Source: Clostridia bacterium (GTDB taxonomy: Bacteria > Bacillota > Clostridia > Oscillospirales > RGIG5554). Taken from it: 64,000 bases of DNA. Positions 25,302 to 35,004 of the stretch are shown piece by piece. The position numbers and the translations under genes are program-made. Numbering within the stretch: the stretch's first letter is position 1; each line of letters opens with the position of its first letter. The notes under the pieces are model-generated. The model searched no databases and had not been told where the DNA came from. It saw nothing but the letters and a program-made list of their open reading frames with translations. The stretch covers positions 1-64,000 of the forward strand of contig JAFWAE010000009.1 in the NCBI GenBank assembly GCA_017507855.1, in the 5' to 3' direction.

Positions 25302-26286
25302 CGTCCAACAGATCCAAAGATTCCAGACATTTTCCGGTGCCCAAAGCAACACAGGAAATAGCTTCGTTGGCAACGTACACGCGAATTCCCGTGCGTTGAG
25401 CCACCAGACGGTCGAAACCGTACAGCAAGCTACCGCCGCCGGTCATAACGATGCCGTTGGCAATAATATCACTGACCAATTCGGGGGGCGTGTTTTCCAG
25501 CACGTTGTGAATGGTGTCACAAACCAAAGAGGTCGTTTCTTCCAAAGCTTCCTGGATCTCTGTGTCACAAATAACTACAGATTTGGGCAATCCCTCTACC
25601 AAGCAGCGACCCTTGATTTCCATGGTGCAGCTCTCTTCCCTGGGAATGGCGCCACCCAAATTCATTTTGATCTCCTCGGCAGTACGCTCACCGATCAAAA
25701 TATTGTGCTTGCGGCGGATGTATTTAATGATGGCGTCATCAAATTTATCGCCGGCAATTTTAACCGATCTGGAAAGAACGATATTGGACAGAGACAGCAC
25801 CGCAATATCCGTTGTGCCGCCGCCAATATCCACGACCATGATACCGCTGGGTTTGGTAATATCCAAACCGGCGCCGATAGCCGCCGCCTTGGGCTCTTCA
25901 ATGATCCAGATCTTTGCCGCACCCGCAATCTTGGCGGCATCCTTCACCGCTCGTCTTTCCACCTCGGTCACACCGCTGGGAATGCAAATGACTACACGGG
26001 GCTTAAAGCTGGCTGCGGTTTTACAGGCCTTGTGAATGTAATATTTCAGCATTTCAGAGGTAGCATCGATATTGGATATAACGCCGTCCTTGAGCGGGCG
26101 GATCACGGCGATATTTCCCGGGGTACGCCCCAGCATTCGCTTGGCCTCTTCTCCGATTTTGAGGATCTTTTGGTTTTCCTTTTCAATGGCAACGACGGAG
26201 GGCTCGTTAAATACGATCCCCTTACCACGCACGAATACAACCGTAGAGGCGGTGCCAAGGTCAATGCCGATGTCCTTTCTAAACAT
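25285..26286 (-). CDS. mreB: Actin-like rod-shape protein MreB/Mbl
   Basis: A 333-residue bacterial actin that forms membrane-bound filaments guiding side-wall synthesis. DIGIDLGTASTVVFVRGKG gives the phosphate-1 loop, VVDIGGGTTDIAVLS the phosphate-2 loop and IVMTGGGSLLYGFDRLV the adenosine motif. AGGAG precedes the ATG. It is not linked to mreCD here, which is more typical of mbl or mreBH paralogues. It lies 28 bases after ytvI. Confidence 0.93.
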   Translation of the reverse strand: MFRKDIGIDLGTASTVVFVRGKGIVFNEPSVVAIEKENQKILKIGEEAKRMLGRTPGNIAVIRPLKDGVISNIDATSEMLKYYIHKACKTAASFKPRVVICIPSGVTEVERRAVKDAAKIAGAAKIWIIEEPKAAAIGAGLDITKPSGIMVVDIGGGTTDIAVLSLSNIVLSRSVKIAGDKFDDAIIKYIRRKHNILIGERTAEEIKMNLGGAIPREESCTMEIKGRCLVEGLPKSVVICDTEIQEALEETTSLVCDTIHNVLENTPPELVSDIIANGIVMTGGGSLLYGFDRLVAQRTGIRVYVANEAISCVALGTGKCLESLDLLDDDSAE

Positions 26287-26314
26287 CTCGGTTCTCTCCT
26301 ATCTGTAACAGTTT

Positions 26315-27403
26315 TTACATTTCTTTTTCGTTTTTGAGAACAGGCTTCCAAAGTTGCAGGGTCCCTAAATCCTGCAGATATTTTAAAAACATGACAAGCA
26401 TGGGAAGTAAAAACAAGCCAACAGCGCCAAAAATCTTCAAGCCGGCATACATACTGATCAGCGTAATCAGCGGGTGCAAACCGATATGTTTGCCCACAAT
26501 GCGCGGTTCCACGATCTGGCGAACGATCAAAATGATCACATATGAGATTAAAAGGCCGATGCCTAAGGCGTAATTTCCAATGATCAGTTCCACGACAGCC
26601 CAGGGGATCAAAGCGGTCCCCACTCCCAGCACGGGCATTAAATCAATTACGGAAATGATCAATGCCAACGTGACTGCGTAATCAATATTCAAAATCAGCA
26701 AGGCTAAAGAAAGCTCGATAAAGGTCAAGGTCATCAAGGTGAAATAGGCTTTGGCTAAATGCAACACGGTCTTCCCTGTTTGCTTGCTTAAGCGGTCGGT
26801 GACCGCGCGCCACTTTTCAGGCAATTGAGCTACGATAAAACGGTTGATGCCTTCAAATTCAAGCATAAAATAAAAGCAAGACACCACAAACACGATGATA
26901 AATACGCTGACCGAAGGCAAAGCAGAAGCCACGGCAGCGATCAGGCTGACCACCGCAGAAGACAAAGTCAACAGCATATCCGGCGTGCGAGAGAAAAATC
27001 CGTCAAGGAACTCCACCGCTTTTGCCTGAATCTCCGGAAAATCGTCAAACCAGGCCACAATGGTTGCTGTGAGCGTGTTAATGCGTTGTTGCACATCGGA
27101 AACGGAAATGTTTTTGGCAAAATTGGTGATCTCCGCCACGATACGCGACGCCAACATTCCCAATACAGCGATCACAGCCCCCAAAAACAGCAAGATGACC
27201 GCGATAGAGATCACCTTTCCGTTTATGCGAAGCTTTTTCATTAAGAATTTCACGGCAGGGTGCAAAAGGGCCGCCAATGCCCACGCCAATAAAAAGGGAG
27301 CCACCCAACCAAGCATATACTTAAAAAGCACATAGGCTGCCAAAGCGCCCACCGCTATATATCCCACGGTAATGAAAAAAACGATATGCTTGCGAAGATT
27401 CAT
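26315..27403 (-). CDS. ytvI: AI-2E-family membrane protein, YtvI-like
   Basis: A 362-residue polytopic protein of the AI-2 exporter/UPF0118 superfamily, with seven or eight hydrophobic segments. Features include LGWVAPFLLAWALAALLHPA near the start, the large loop around IVAWFDDFPEIQ, and the C-terminal signatures DLMPVLGVG and VEPRIVGKHIGLHPL. In Firmicutes the sporulation protein YtvI belongs here, which fits a spore-former. It may equally be a general transporter of the superfamily. It is first in an operon with mreB. Confidence 0.82.
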   Translation of the reverse strand: MNLRKHIVFFITVGYIAVGALAAYVLFKYMLGWVAPFLLAWALAALLHPAVKFLMKKLRINGKVISIAVILLFLGAVIAVLGMLASRIVAEITNFAKNISVSDVQQRINTLTATIVAWFDDFPEIQAKAVEFLDGFFSRTPDMLLTLSSAVVSLIAAVASALPSVSVFIIVFVVSCFYFMLEFEGINRFIVAQLPEKWRAVTDRLSKQTGKTVLHLAKAYFTLMTLTFIELSLALLILNIDYAVTLALIISVIDLMPVLGVGTALIPWAVVELIIGNYALGIGLLISYVIILIVRQIVEPRIVGKHIGLHPLITLISMYAGLKIFGAVGLFLLPMLVMFLKYLQDLGTLQLWKPVLKNEKEM

Positions 27404-27466
27404 TTTTCCTTTTCTTGCTTGGACGGCAAGATTCTCCTTTTGAAAAAATTCCCCCTTTATTTAATT

Positions 27467-27495
27467 ATTATATAATTATGTTGTGTAAAACGCAA
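27467..27495 (-). promoter_or_regulatory. Promoter of the ytvI-mreB operon
   Basis: Minus-strand TTGCGT and TATAAT, 17-base spacer, in a divergent region shared with pheB. Confidence 0.65.
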
Positions 27496-27538
27496 GACTT
27501 TACATAAAAAATATTTATGTTTTTTCTATCTTATTTCC

Positions 27539-27567
27539 TTGATTTTTTACTTTATTTGTGGTATACT
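27539..27567 (+). promoter_or_regulatory. Promoter of the pheB-hom-thrC operon
   Basis: TTGATT and TATACT with a 17-base spacer, 55 bases before the pheB ATG. No riboswitch or T-box leader is visible. Confidence 0.75.
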
Positions 27568-27622
27568 CTTTGAAAAGTACACAATTGTTTTTCGTACGAG
27601 GACAAAAACGGAGGCGAAAATC

Positions 27623-28063
27623 ATGAATGAACAGCAATATTACATTGTTGACGAAGCTGTTCTTCCCGACATTTTTGTAAAGGTCGTGGAAGCAAAACGG
27701 CTTCTTTCTTTGGGCATAGAAAAAACTGCAGACAGGGCGGCAAAAGCCGTTGGCATCTCCCGTTCAGCCTATTATAAATACAAAAACCGCGTTTTTCCTT
27801 TTTACGAAAAGTTTTCCGACAAGATCTTGACCGTCTCCGCTTTGTTAGAAGACAAAGCCGGGATACTTTCCAGCTGCTTGGCGGTGTTTGCCGCCAACGG
27901 TGCCAATATTTTAACACTGAACCAAAGTATTCCCACCGACGGATGTGCCCCTGTTTCCATTTCCTTCAGAACGGCCCACATGGCTGTTACGGTGGATGAA
28001 CTGATTGAAAAATTGCGAAGCTGCGACGGCGTCTATGCGGTTACGGTTTTAGCCAGTGAATAA
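27623..28063 (+). CDS. pheB: ACT-domain protein PheB
   Basis: A 146-residue protein. The N-terminal part (VKVVEAKRLLSLGIEK and VGISRSAYYKYKNRVFPF) is a helical segment characteristic of PheB; residues 70-146 form an ACT domain (SALLEDKAGILSSCLAVFAANGANILTLNQSIP). PheB proteins commonly stand before homoserine dehydrogenase in Firmicutes and are thought to sense an amino acid. GGAGG lies 8 bases before the ATG at 27623; the longer open frame runs into the promoter. Part of the threonine operon. Confidence 0.88.
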   Translation: MNEQQYYIVDEAVLPDIFVKVVEAKRLLSLGIEKTADRAAKAVGISRSAYYKYKNRVFPFYEKFSDKILTVSALLEDKAGILSSCLAVFAANGANILTLNQSIPTDGCAPVSISFRTAHMAVTVDELIEKLRSCDGVYAVTVLASE

Positions 28064-28094
28064 AAAATTACATTCTTGAAAGGATTGAATTGAT

Positions 28095-29327
28095 ATGCGT
28101 TCCATTGCTGTTATCGGCTACGGCGTTGTAGGTTCCGGTGTGGTGGAAGTGATCTACAACAACGCGGAAGTGATCGAAAGAAAGCTTGGAGAAAAGATCG
28201 AGGTCAAATATATTCTTGATCTTCGCGATTTTCCCGACAGTCCTTATGCCACAAAATTCATCAAGGACTTCAATATTATCCTCAACGATCCCGAGGTATC
28301 GGTGGTTGCGGAAATGATCACCAACGCCAAAGTGGCCTACGAATACACTAAGCAGGCACTGTCTGCCGGAAAAAGCGTTGTTACCTCCAGCAAGGCTGTG
28401 GTGGCCCAATACGGCGCAGAACTGCTGGCCCTGGCCCGCGAACACAATGCAGCCTATTTATTTGAAGCCAGCGTGGGTGGCGGCATTCCCATTATCCGTC
28501 CCATGCATCAATGCTTGGCCGCCAACGAGATCGACGAAGTGGAAGGCATTTTAAATGGCACAACCAACTATATCCTGACAAAAATGTTCCGCGAAAAGTT
28601 AAGCTTTGAGGATGCTTTGGGTCAAGCTCAGGCCAACGGCTATGCCGAGCTGAATCCTGCGGCTGACGTGGAAGGCTTGGATACCTGCCGCAAGATCTGC
28701 ATTTTGGCTTCCCTGGCGTTCGGCAGACATGTCTATCCCGACCGCGTTCACACCGAAGGCATCACCAGTATGTCTTTGCAGGATATGGACAACCTCAACC
28801 AAGCGGATATGACGGTCAAACTTTTGGGACGCGCTTACCGTAAGGGAGATCAGCTGTTCGCCATGGTATGTCCCTGCGCCATCTCTCACGACCATCCCCT
28901 GGCGAACGTAGAGGATGTGTTCAACGCCATTTTGGTAAAAGGAAATGCTACGGGTGACGTCATGTTTTACGGCAAAGGCGCCGGTAAATTACCCACTGCC
29001 AGTGCCGTAGTAGCCGATATTATTGACGTATGCAAAAACGGTGACCGGAGCAAGGACATTTCCTGGAAAGCTGTGGACGTGGAATTTGTCAGCGATTATC
29101 AGCTCGAAAAGACTGCCTTCTATCTGCGTACCGAAGTGACCGACCGCCGCAAAGCGTTGAATTACGCCAAAAAACTGTTTGGAAACGTACGTGTGTTTGA
29201 CGGCGCCGAAAATGAGCTTTGCTTCATTACCGAAACGGCCCTGGAAAACCAACTGGCAGGAAAATTGGAAGCCTTTTCTCAAAGTGCCGAAGTGTCTGCC
29301 GTTAAAAACAAGATTCGTGTCCTGTAA
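28095..29327 (+). CDS. hom: Homoserine dehydrogenase
   Basis: A 410-residue enzyme reducing aspartate semialdehyde to homoserine. The Rossmann loop is VIGYGVVGSGVVEV. The middle carries LFEASVGGGIPIIRP, EGILNGTTNYIL and the catalytic QANGYAELNPAADVEGLD. The C-terminal 70 residues form an ACT-like domain, so threonine feedback is likely. Its substrate comes from Asd of the lysine operon. Followed 17 bases later by thrC. Confidence 0.95.
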   Translation: MRSIAVIGYGVVGSGVVEVIYNNAEVIERKLGEKIEVKYILDLRDFPDSPYATKFIKDFNIILNDPEVSVVAEMITNAKVAYEYTKQALSAGKSVVTSSKAVVAQYGAELLALAREHNAAYLFEASVGGGIPIIRPMHQCLAANEIDEVEGILNGTTNYILTKMFREKLSFEDALGQAQANGYAELNPAADVEGLDTCRKICILASLAFGRHVYPDRVHTEGITSMSLQDMDNLNQADMTVKLLGRAYRKGDQLFAMVCPCAISHDHPLANVEDVFNAILVKGNATGDVMFYGKGAGKLPTASAVVADIIDVCKNGDRSKDISWKAVDVEFVSDYQLEKTAFYLRTEVTDRRKALNYAKKLFGNVRVFDGAENELCFITETALENQLAGKLEAFSQSAEVSAVKNKIRVL

Positions 29328-29344
29328 GGAGTGTTACTGTTATT

Positions 29345-30837
29345 ATGAATTATATCAGCACCCGCGGCGGAGAGGCTCCCTGCCCTTCCGCGTATGCCAT
29401 TAAGCAAGGCATCGCTAACGACGGAGGGCTTTTTGTCCCCGTCTCTATGCCCCGCTTGAGTGGTGACGACATTCAAAAGCTGGCCGCAATGGATTACCGC
29501 GCCCGCGCCGCTTTTATTTTAAGCCGATTTTTGACGGACTATACTTATGAGGAGCTGTTGCTTTGCGCCAATCAGGCGTACGGTGAGCGCTTCGATACCC
29601 CCGCAGCGGCTCCCCTGCACGCCCTTCAAAACAATTGCTACTGCTTGGAGCTTTGGCACGGCCCCACCTGCGCTTTTAAGGATATGGCTTTGCAGATCAT
29701 GCCCCGCCTGCTTCCCCTGGCTTTGGAAAAAGCGGCGAAAAGCGTACTGCCGTCATTTTGGTAGCTACCTCCGGCGATACCGGAAAAGCCGCCTTGGAGG
29801 GCTTTAAGGACGTTCCCCATACCAAGATCCAGGTGTTTTTCCCTTCCGACGGCGTCAGCAATATGCAAAAGCTGCAAATGATCACCCAAGAAGGCGAAAA
29901 CGTGGGTGTTTGCGGCATTTACGGTAATTTTGACAACGCCCAAAGCGGTGTAAAAGCCATTTTCTCTGATGAAAAATACGCGCAGACACTGAATGAAAAC
30001 GGCTATTACCTGTCCAGTGCCAATTCTATCAACTGGGGGCGTTTGGTTCCTCAAATCGTATACTATTTCTCAGCCTACTGCGATCTGCTAAACCACAAGG
30101 CCATTGCATTGGGCGATAAGATCGATTTTTGCGTTCCCACCGGCAACTTCGGCGATATTTTGGCCGGTTTCTACGCCAAACAAATGGGATTGCCCGTAAA
30201 TAAATTGGTCTGCGCCTCCAACAGCAACAACGTGCTGACCGATTTTATCCGCGACGGTGTATACGACCGCAACCGTCAATTCTACACCACCGTTTCTCCT
30301 TCTATGGACATTTTGATCTCCAGCAATATTGAACGCCTGGTTTTCAATTTGACCGACGGTGACGCCCAAAAGGTCAGTGGCTATATGGCTTCCCTGTCCA
30401 AGGACGGCCGCTATGAGTTGGACGACGATGTAAAAGCCAAGCTGGCCGAGCATTTCGAGGCCTTTTGGTGCACGGAAGAAGAGACCAAAGAAACCATCCG
30501 CCGCATCTATGAAGAACAGCATTACCTGATCGACCCCCATACCGCCGTGGCCTTCCATGCCGCCGAAGCTTATGCTGAACGCAGCGGTTCCTCTGCCCCC
30601 ATGGTCGTGCTGTCCACGGCCAGCCCTTACAAATTTGCTTCGGCTGTTTGTGAAGCCTTACATTGCCCCGTCGCAGAAAACGAAGCGGATTGCATCCTGC
30701 AGTTGCAGCAGCACAGCGGCGTTCCCGCACCTGCTTCCCTGACTGACGTGCTGACCAAGACCGTGCGCCATAAAGACACCTGTGCGCCTGCTGATATGCA
30801 GAATACCGTAAGCCGCTTTTTGGGAATCCATGCATAA
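29345..30837 (+). pseudogene. thrC: Threonine synthase, interrupted by a -1 frameshift
   Basis: Two overlapping frames together encode about 497 residues of threonine synthase, which turns phosphohomoserine into threonine. The first (29345-29764) has MNYISTRGGEAPCPSAYAIK and the PLP lysine in HGPTCAFKDMALQ. The second, readable from about 29740, has the phosphate loop VATSGDTGKAALEGFKDV and runs to the normal end. One G added in GCGGCG at 29732-29737 gives AGEKRTAVILVATSG, exactly what the family needs. A single-base deletion is therefore clear. It is either a sequencing or assembly error or a real mutation; in the latter case neither half would work, since the PLP lysine and phosphate loop are separated. 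Confidence 0.9.
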
Positions 30838-30855
30838 AAAAGGGGGGATTGACCC

Positions 30856-31545
30856 TTGGCACTGTTTGCATTGGGAGATTTGCATCTTTCCCTTTCCTGC
30901 AATAAGCCCATGGATATTTTCGGAGGCCGTTGGCTGGACCATGTGTCTCAAATAGAAAAAAACTGGTTAGCCTGTGTCAACGCCGAGGATACGGTAGTCC
31001 TTTGCGGTGATACGTCCTGGGGGATGGATCTGAACGAAGCGCTGGAGGATTTTCGCTTTTTGCAAAATCTGCCGGGGCGCAAGATCATTTTAAAGGGCAA
31101 TCACGACTATTGGTGGAACACGTTGACCAAGCTCAACGCTTTTACAGCCGAGCACGGCCTTACCTCCCTGCATTTTCTGCACAACAATACTTATACCTAT
31201 AAGGATTATTCCATTTGCGGAACCCGCGGATGGCTGTTTGAGGAAGCTGCTAAGGAAGCGGATTTTAAGATCATTGCACGTGAGGCGTTGCGCTTAAACG
31301 CTTCTCTTTCCGCCGCACCCGCAGAAAATCAAAAATTGGTTTTTTTGCATTATCCCCCTGCATTTGCCAACTCTAAAGCCATTGAGATCATAAAGGTCAT
31401 GAAGGAACACGGCGTTACAGTCTGTTGCTACGGCCATTTGCACGGAGTCTCATCGTCGCTTTTACAGCATAATGCGGACGGCATCTCTTTTCATCTGGTT
31501 GCAGGAGATCACATCGCCTTTGATCCGCTGAAATTAGCCGAATAA
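30856..31545 (+). CDS. Metallophosphoesterase
   Basis: A 229-residue calcineurin-like phosphoesterase. The metal motifs are GDLHLS, CGDTSWG, KGNHDYWW and CYGHLHG. It starts at TTG (MALFALGDLHLS), 8 bases after a GGGGGG purine run. The short length and lack of a signal peptide point to a cytoplasmic enzyme with an unknown phosphate-ester substrate. It follows thrC by 18 bases and ends the operon before a strong terminator. Confidence 0.88.
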   Translation: MALFALGDLHLSLSCNKPMDIFGGRWLDHVSQIEKNWLACVNAEDTVVLCGDTSWGMDLNEALEDFRFLQNLPGRKIILKGNHDYWWNTLTKLNAFTAEHGLTSLHFLHNNTYTYKDYSICGTRGWLFEEAAKEADFKIIAREALRLNASLSAAPAENQKLVFLHYPPAFANSKAIEIIKVMKEHGVTVCCYGHLHGVSSSLLQHNADGISFHLVAGDHIAFDPLKLAE

Positions 31546-31546
31546 C

Positions 31547-31580
31547 AAAGAGCTCATCTGCTTTACAGATGAGCTCTTTT
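31547..31580. terminator. Bidirectional terminator between convergent operons
   Basis: Perfect 14-bp arms (AAAGAGCTCATCTG and complement) around CTTTA, with T-runs on both strands. It serves the phosphoesterase from the left and the GNAT gene from the right. Confidence 0.85.
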
Positions 31581-31603
31581 ATTTTGTTTCTGTGCGCTTC
31601 AAT

Positions 31604-32821
31604 TCAAAAATGTTCTTCTATCCAGCACTTTTTTCTATAAAAGACTTTTTTCAAATTTTCAACGTTACCGTTGATTTTAACGTCAGAAAACATTTCAAGC
31701 GAGTCAAGCGGGGTTCTTCCCAAAATGCCCGCGGAAAAGGATCTGATATCCATTTCAATATCGGGCTCTCCGCCACGTTCTACTGAGGTTGTTTCACCAA
31801 ATTTGACAGTAAAGCAACCGGTATTCCACGGGCAGTAGGGATCATTCGTAATTCCGATCGTCACAGTACCGCTTCCTCGGTATTCCGCAATCTTTAATAC
31901 TTCTTCAACGTCTACGACTCTGGATAAACCATCGTTTGAAATTTTAACACTTGCATGTCTTTTTCCAAAGCCCGAGCAGGAGTCGATTATGGGCGAAATA
32001 TCCACGTCAGCCGGCAGGTGTATATAAACCTTATCCGAATAAGACTTTTGCGTGGAAAAATAAGAAAGAAGACCTCTCAAGCCGGAAAAAGATTTAAAAT
32101 ACACTCTGCTTACGATAAAATCAGAGGGTCTGTCTTCATGTTCCTTCATCGTATACATCATGAATCCGTCGGCCACCCCGTTCACGTAGCTGACAAATAT
32201 TTTCTTGCCGCTCGTGTATGCCCTGTTTTCCAAAAAGAATTTATCCCAGAAGTCTTTATCTCGAACGACAGACATATTTCGTTGTTCCGAAAATTCTTTA
32301 TAAATATCCGCGATCTCTTGTTTCATTTTAGCGGAATCGTCAAAGGCAACGAATTTTGCACCGCTAAAGCCCTTGAATGCAGAAATGGGAATCTCCCATA
32401 CCGTACTTTCACAGCTTACCTCGTACCCGTACTGTCTGTAATAGTTTTGCTCAAAAGGATACAGGTGCGAAAACAGTATGTTTTTTTCCTTCATCAACTT
32501 GAAGGCTTTCTTGAAAATTTCTTTGACGGCTCCTCTGTTTGGTTGATTAAAATCGGACACAACGCCTCCGACACCGTGCATGGTGAGCTGCTGATGATCA
32601 AAGTTTACTGTATAAGCCGTAAAGCCTGCCGCTGCCCAAAGTCTGCCGTCGGCAAACGCGCCAAGCCTGAAAAAATCGGGCGAAACGGTTTCATTAAAGT
32701 TTTTGACAAACTCTGCCTTATCATCCAATCCGCTCAAAGCTACGCGGAATAGCGTTGCGTTGATTGCTTGGTATTCAAAACAGCTTTCAGCATCGTTAAA
32801 TTCTCTTATTTCATAGCACAT
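31604..32821 (-). CDS. GNAT acetyltransferase of the Eis type
   Basis: A 405-residue protein with the three-part Eis layout. An N-terminal acyltransferase domain has LTMHGVGGVVSDFNQPNRGAV, the acetyl-CoA loop, and LYPFEQNYYRQYGYE. A second GNAT-like fold occupies the middle. A C-terminal SCP2-like domain ends with GRTPLDSLEMF. Eis proteins acetylate amines such as aminoglycosides or lysines; the target here is unknown. Its DNA is visibly more AT-rich and uses different codons from recN upstream, suggesting recent acquisition at the end of the dxs-recN operon. GGAG lies 10 bases before the ATG. Confidence 0.85.
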   Translation of the reverse strand: MCYEIREFNDAESCFEYQAINATLFRVALSGLDDKAEFVKNFNETVSPDFFRLGAFADGRLWAAAGFTAYTVNFDHQQLTMHGVGGVVSDFNQPNRGAVKEIFKKAFKLMKEKNILFSHLYPFEQNYYRQYGYEVSCESTVWEIPISAFKGFSGAKFVAFDDSAKMKQEIADIYKEFSEQRNMSVVRDKDFWDKFFLENRAYTSGKKIFVSYVNGVADGFMMYTMKEHEDRPSDFIVSRVYFKSFSGLRGLLSYFSTQKSYSDKVYIHLPADVDISPIIDSCSGFGKRHASVKISNDGLSRVVDVEEVLKIAEYRGSGTVTIGITNDPYCPWNTGCFTVKFGETTSVERGGEPDIEMDIRSFSAGILGRTPLDSLEMFSDVKINGNVENLKKVFYRKKCWIEEHF

Positions 32822-32856
32822 ATTTTAACTTCTCCATTTGTCAGCAAAAAAATCTC

Positions 32857-34515
32857 TTATTCATCCAGCATCTCGGTCACCGCGGCACGCGCGGAATCGG
32901 TAATCTCCTCGCCGCTGATCATTCTGGCCAACTCTGAAATACGCGCTTGGCGGTCCAGCTCTGTAACACCGGTAAAAACACGCCCGTCCCGTTCGGTTTT
33001 GGAAATCAACAAATGTGTGTCGGCCTTGGCCCCGACCTGCGCCTGGTGTGTCACACAGAAAACCTGCTTGGCCTTAGAGACCTCCTTTAGTTTAACGGCA
33101 ATTTTCTGAGCTGCACGCCCTGAAACCCCTGTATCTACCTCGTCAAAAATCAGCGTTTGCACACCTTCGCGGTCTGCGATGACATTTTTCAAAGCCAGCA
33201 TCAGGCGGGACAGCTCGCCTCCCGAGGCGATCTTGGATAAGGGCTTCAAAGGCTCGCCGGGGTTGGTGGATACTGTAAATTCCACTTGATCCATGCCCAT
33301 TTCCCCCGGATCCGTTAAAACAAAAGCCGTTTGAAATTGCACCTTCTGCATATCCAAAAAAGCCAATTCTTCCATAATGCGGCGATCCATAATGGCCGCG
33401 GCTTCACGACGTTTTTGCGAAAGAGCCTCTCCACATTGAACCAACTGACCGAAAACTTCTTTTTTCTTCGCTCCCAACAGCTCCAGCTTCCGATCCGAAA
33501 AAGAAATATCGTCCAACTCGTTGCGGCAGCGCTCGCCGTAGGCAAGGATCTCCTCCACCGTTTCTCCGTATTTGCGCTTCAACTGACCGATCAGCTGTAA
33601 ACGCCCTTCGATCCGATCTAAAGAGGCCGTGTCTCCTTCTCCCGCTTCCTCCGCCAGATCGGACAGCTGACGTTCACAGTCATTGAGGGCATACGCGATC
33701 TCCTGCAAGGCCAAAGCAAGCTCCTTGGCCGCCGGGAGTGTGTCTGAGAGGCTGTTTAAAGCCCTTTTGGCTCGGTCTACGCGTTCCTCGGCATCCGACC
33801 CTTCTCCTCCGAAAAGAGCCGTTTGAGCGGCCTCTACGGCCTTGGTGATCTTTTCGGCGTTCACAAGCAAACTGCGCGAATCCTGCAGCTGCTCCTCTTC
33901 GCCTTTCTCCAGGCCTGCCGAATCGATCTCCTTCAGTTGATACTCCAGCATTTCAATACGGCGCTGTTTTTCCTTTTCGTCCATAGTCAAACGCCGCTCC
34001 TGCGCGCATAGATCCATATAGCGGTCATACGCTTCCCCGTAGGCCTCCCGCAGAGAGAGCACCTGGGCATAATCGTCCACAAACTGCAAATGCATTTCGT
34101 TTTGCAGCAATAGATGGCTGCTGTGCTGGCCGTGGATATCCACCAGCAAACGGCCGCACTCCCGTAACATGGCTGAGGTCGCCGCAACACCGTTGACCCT
34201 TGCCGAGCTTCTTCCGTCAGCGCGCACTTCCTTCTGTAACAACAGCTCTCCGTTTTCAACGTCAATGCCCAGGGAAAGAATTTTTTGAACGACCGCCTCG
34301 GAAAGGTCGGTAAACAAAGCCGACACGGAGGCTGCTGCGGCACCGGTACGTACCATCTCTCTGGACGCCTTTTCCCCCAAAATGAGGTTGATAGAGTCGA
34401 TCAGAATGGATTTGCCTGCACCGGTCTCGCCGGTCAGCACCGTAAATCCGCGGTCAAAATCAATATCCGCTTGCTGAATGACAGCCACATTTTCAATATG
34501 CAGATTTCTCAGCAC
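32857..34515 (-). CDS. recN: DNA repair protein RecN
   Basis: A 552-residue SMC-like ATPase that gathers broken DNA ends. Walker A is GETGAGKSILIDSI near the start, followed by two long coiled-coil arms, then the signature ASGGELSRLMLALK and Walker B LIFDEVDTG. I start at GTG 34515 (LRNLHIENVAV) with AAAGGGGG upstream; the frame open to 34542 would overlap that site. It follows argR by 30 bases, the standard Firmicute order. Confidence 0.95.
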   Translation of the reverse strand: MLRNLHIENVAVIQQADIDFDRGFTVLTGETGAGKSILIDSINLILGEKASREMVRTGAAAASVSALFTDLSEAVVQKILSLGIDVENGELLLQKEVRADGRSSARVNGVAATSAMLRECGRLLVDIHGQHSSHLLLQNEMHLQFVDDYAQVLSLREAYGEAYDRYMDLCAQERRLTMDEKEKQRRIEMLEYQLKEIDSAGLEKGEEEQLQDSRSLLVNAEKITKAVEAAQTALFGGEGSDAEERVDRAKRALNSLSDTLPAAKELALALQEIAYALNDCERQLSDLAEEAGEGDTASLDRIEGRLQLIGQLKRKYGETVEEILAYGERCRNELDDISFSDRKLELLGAKKKEVFGQLVQCGEALSQKRREAAAIMDRRIMEELAFLDMQKVQFQTAFVLTDPGEMGMDQVEFTVSTNPGEPLKPLSKIASGGELSRLMLALKNVIADREGVQTLIFDEVDTGVSGRAAQKIAVKLKEVSKAKQVFCVTHQAQVGAKADTHLLISKTERDGRVFTGVTELDRQARISELARMISGEEITDSARAAVTEMLDE

Positions 34516-34545
34516 AGCCCTTGCGCCCCCTTTCAACGTCAAGCC

Positions 34546-35004
34546 TTACTTGCGCTTGATCCACTTTTTCAGCTCTTCCAAAAACGATTCCGCCTCCGCT
34601 TCGGTACGGAGCACGGCAAAAATGGTATCATCTCCGGCCAAAGTGCCCACCACCGAACCTTGCTGAAAGGCATCAATGGAGGAAGCCGCCGCATTTGCCA
34701 TACCGGCGTAGGTTTTGATCACCACTAAATTGCCTGCGGCCTCGGCTGAGATCATGGTTTCCGAAAGAATGAAGCCGTATTTGGCGTTTTTGTTTTTGGC
34801 TTCCTCGGTTTCGGGGATGGTATATTTGGAAACGCCGTGAGAGGTGGGCTGCTTGACCAGACGAAGCTCGCGGATATCCCTGGAAACCGTAGCCTGGGTC
34901 ACAGAAAAGCCTTCTTGCTGCAATAGCTCCAGCAATTTTTCCTGAGTTGTCACCTCGTGTTTACGGATCAACTCAATAATTTTTGTATGTCTGGGTAACT
35001 TCAT
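34546..35004 (-). CDS. argR: Arginine repressor ArgR/AhrC
   Basis: A 152-residue hexameric regulator. The N-terminal winged helix has EKLLELLQQEGFSVTQATVSRDIRELRL. The C-terminal arginine-binding and oligomerisation domain has SIDAFQQGSVVGTLAGDDTIF. It senses arginine and should control the argGHCJBDF operon about 28 kb away in this window. The ATG overlaps the nadK stop by ATGA. Confidence 0.96.
   Translation of the reverse strand: MKLPRHTKIIELIRKHEVTTQEKLLELLQQEGFSVTQATVSRDIRELRLVKQPTSHGVSKYTIPETEEAKNKNAKYGFILSETMISAEAAGNLVVIKTYAGMANAAASSIDAFQQGSVVGTLAGDDTIFAVLRTEAEAESFLEELKKWIKRK

Noticed and set aside
25396-26337. A 313-codon plus-strand frame opposite mreB
   Set aside because: It is antisense of mreB, and no family features are visible.
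29345-30837. Two separate genes instead of one threonine synthase
   Set aside because: The frames join into one continuous family sequence with a one-base correction, and each half lacks an essential part.
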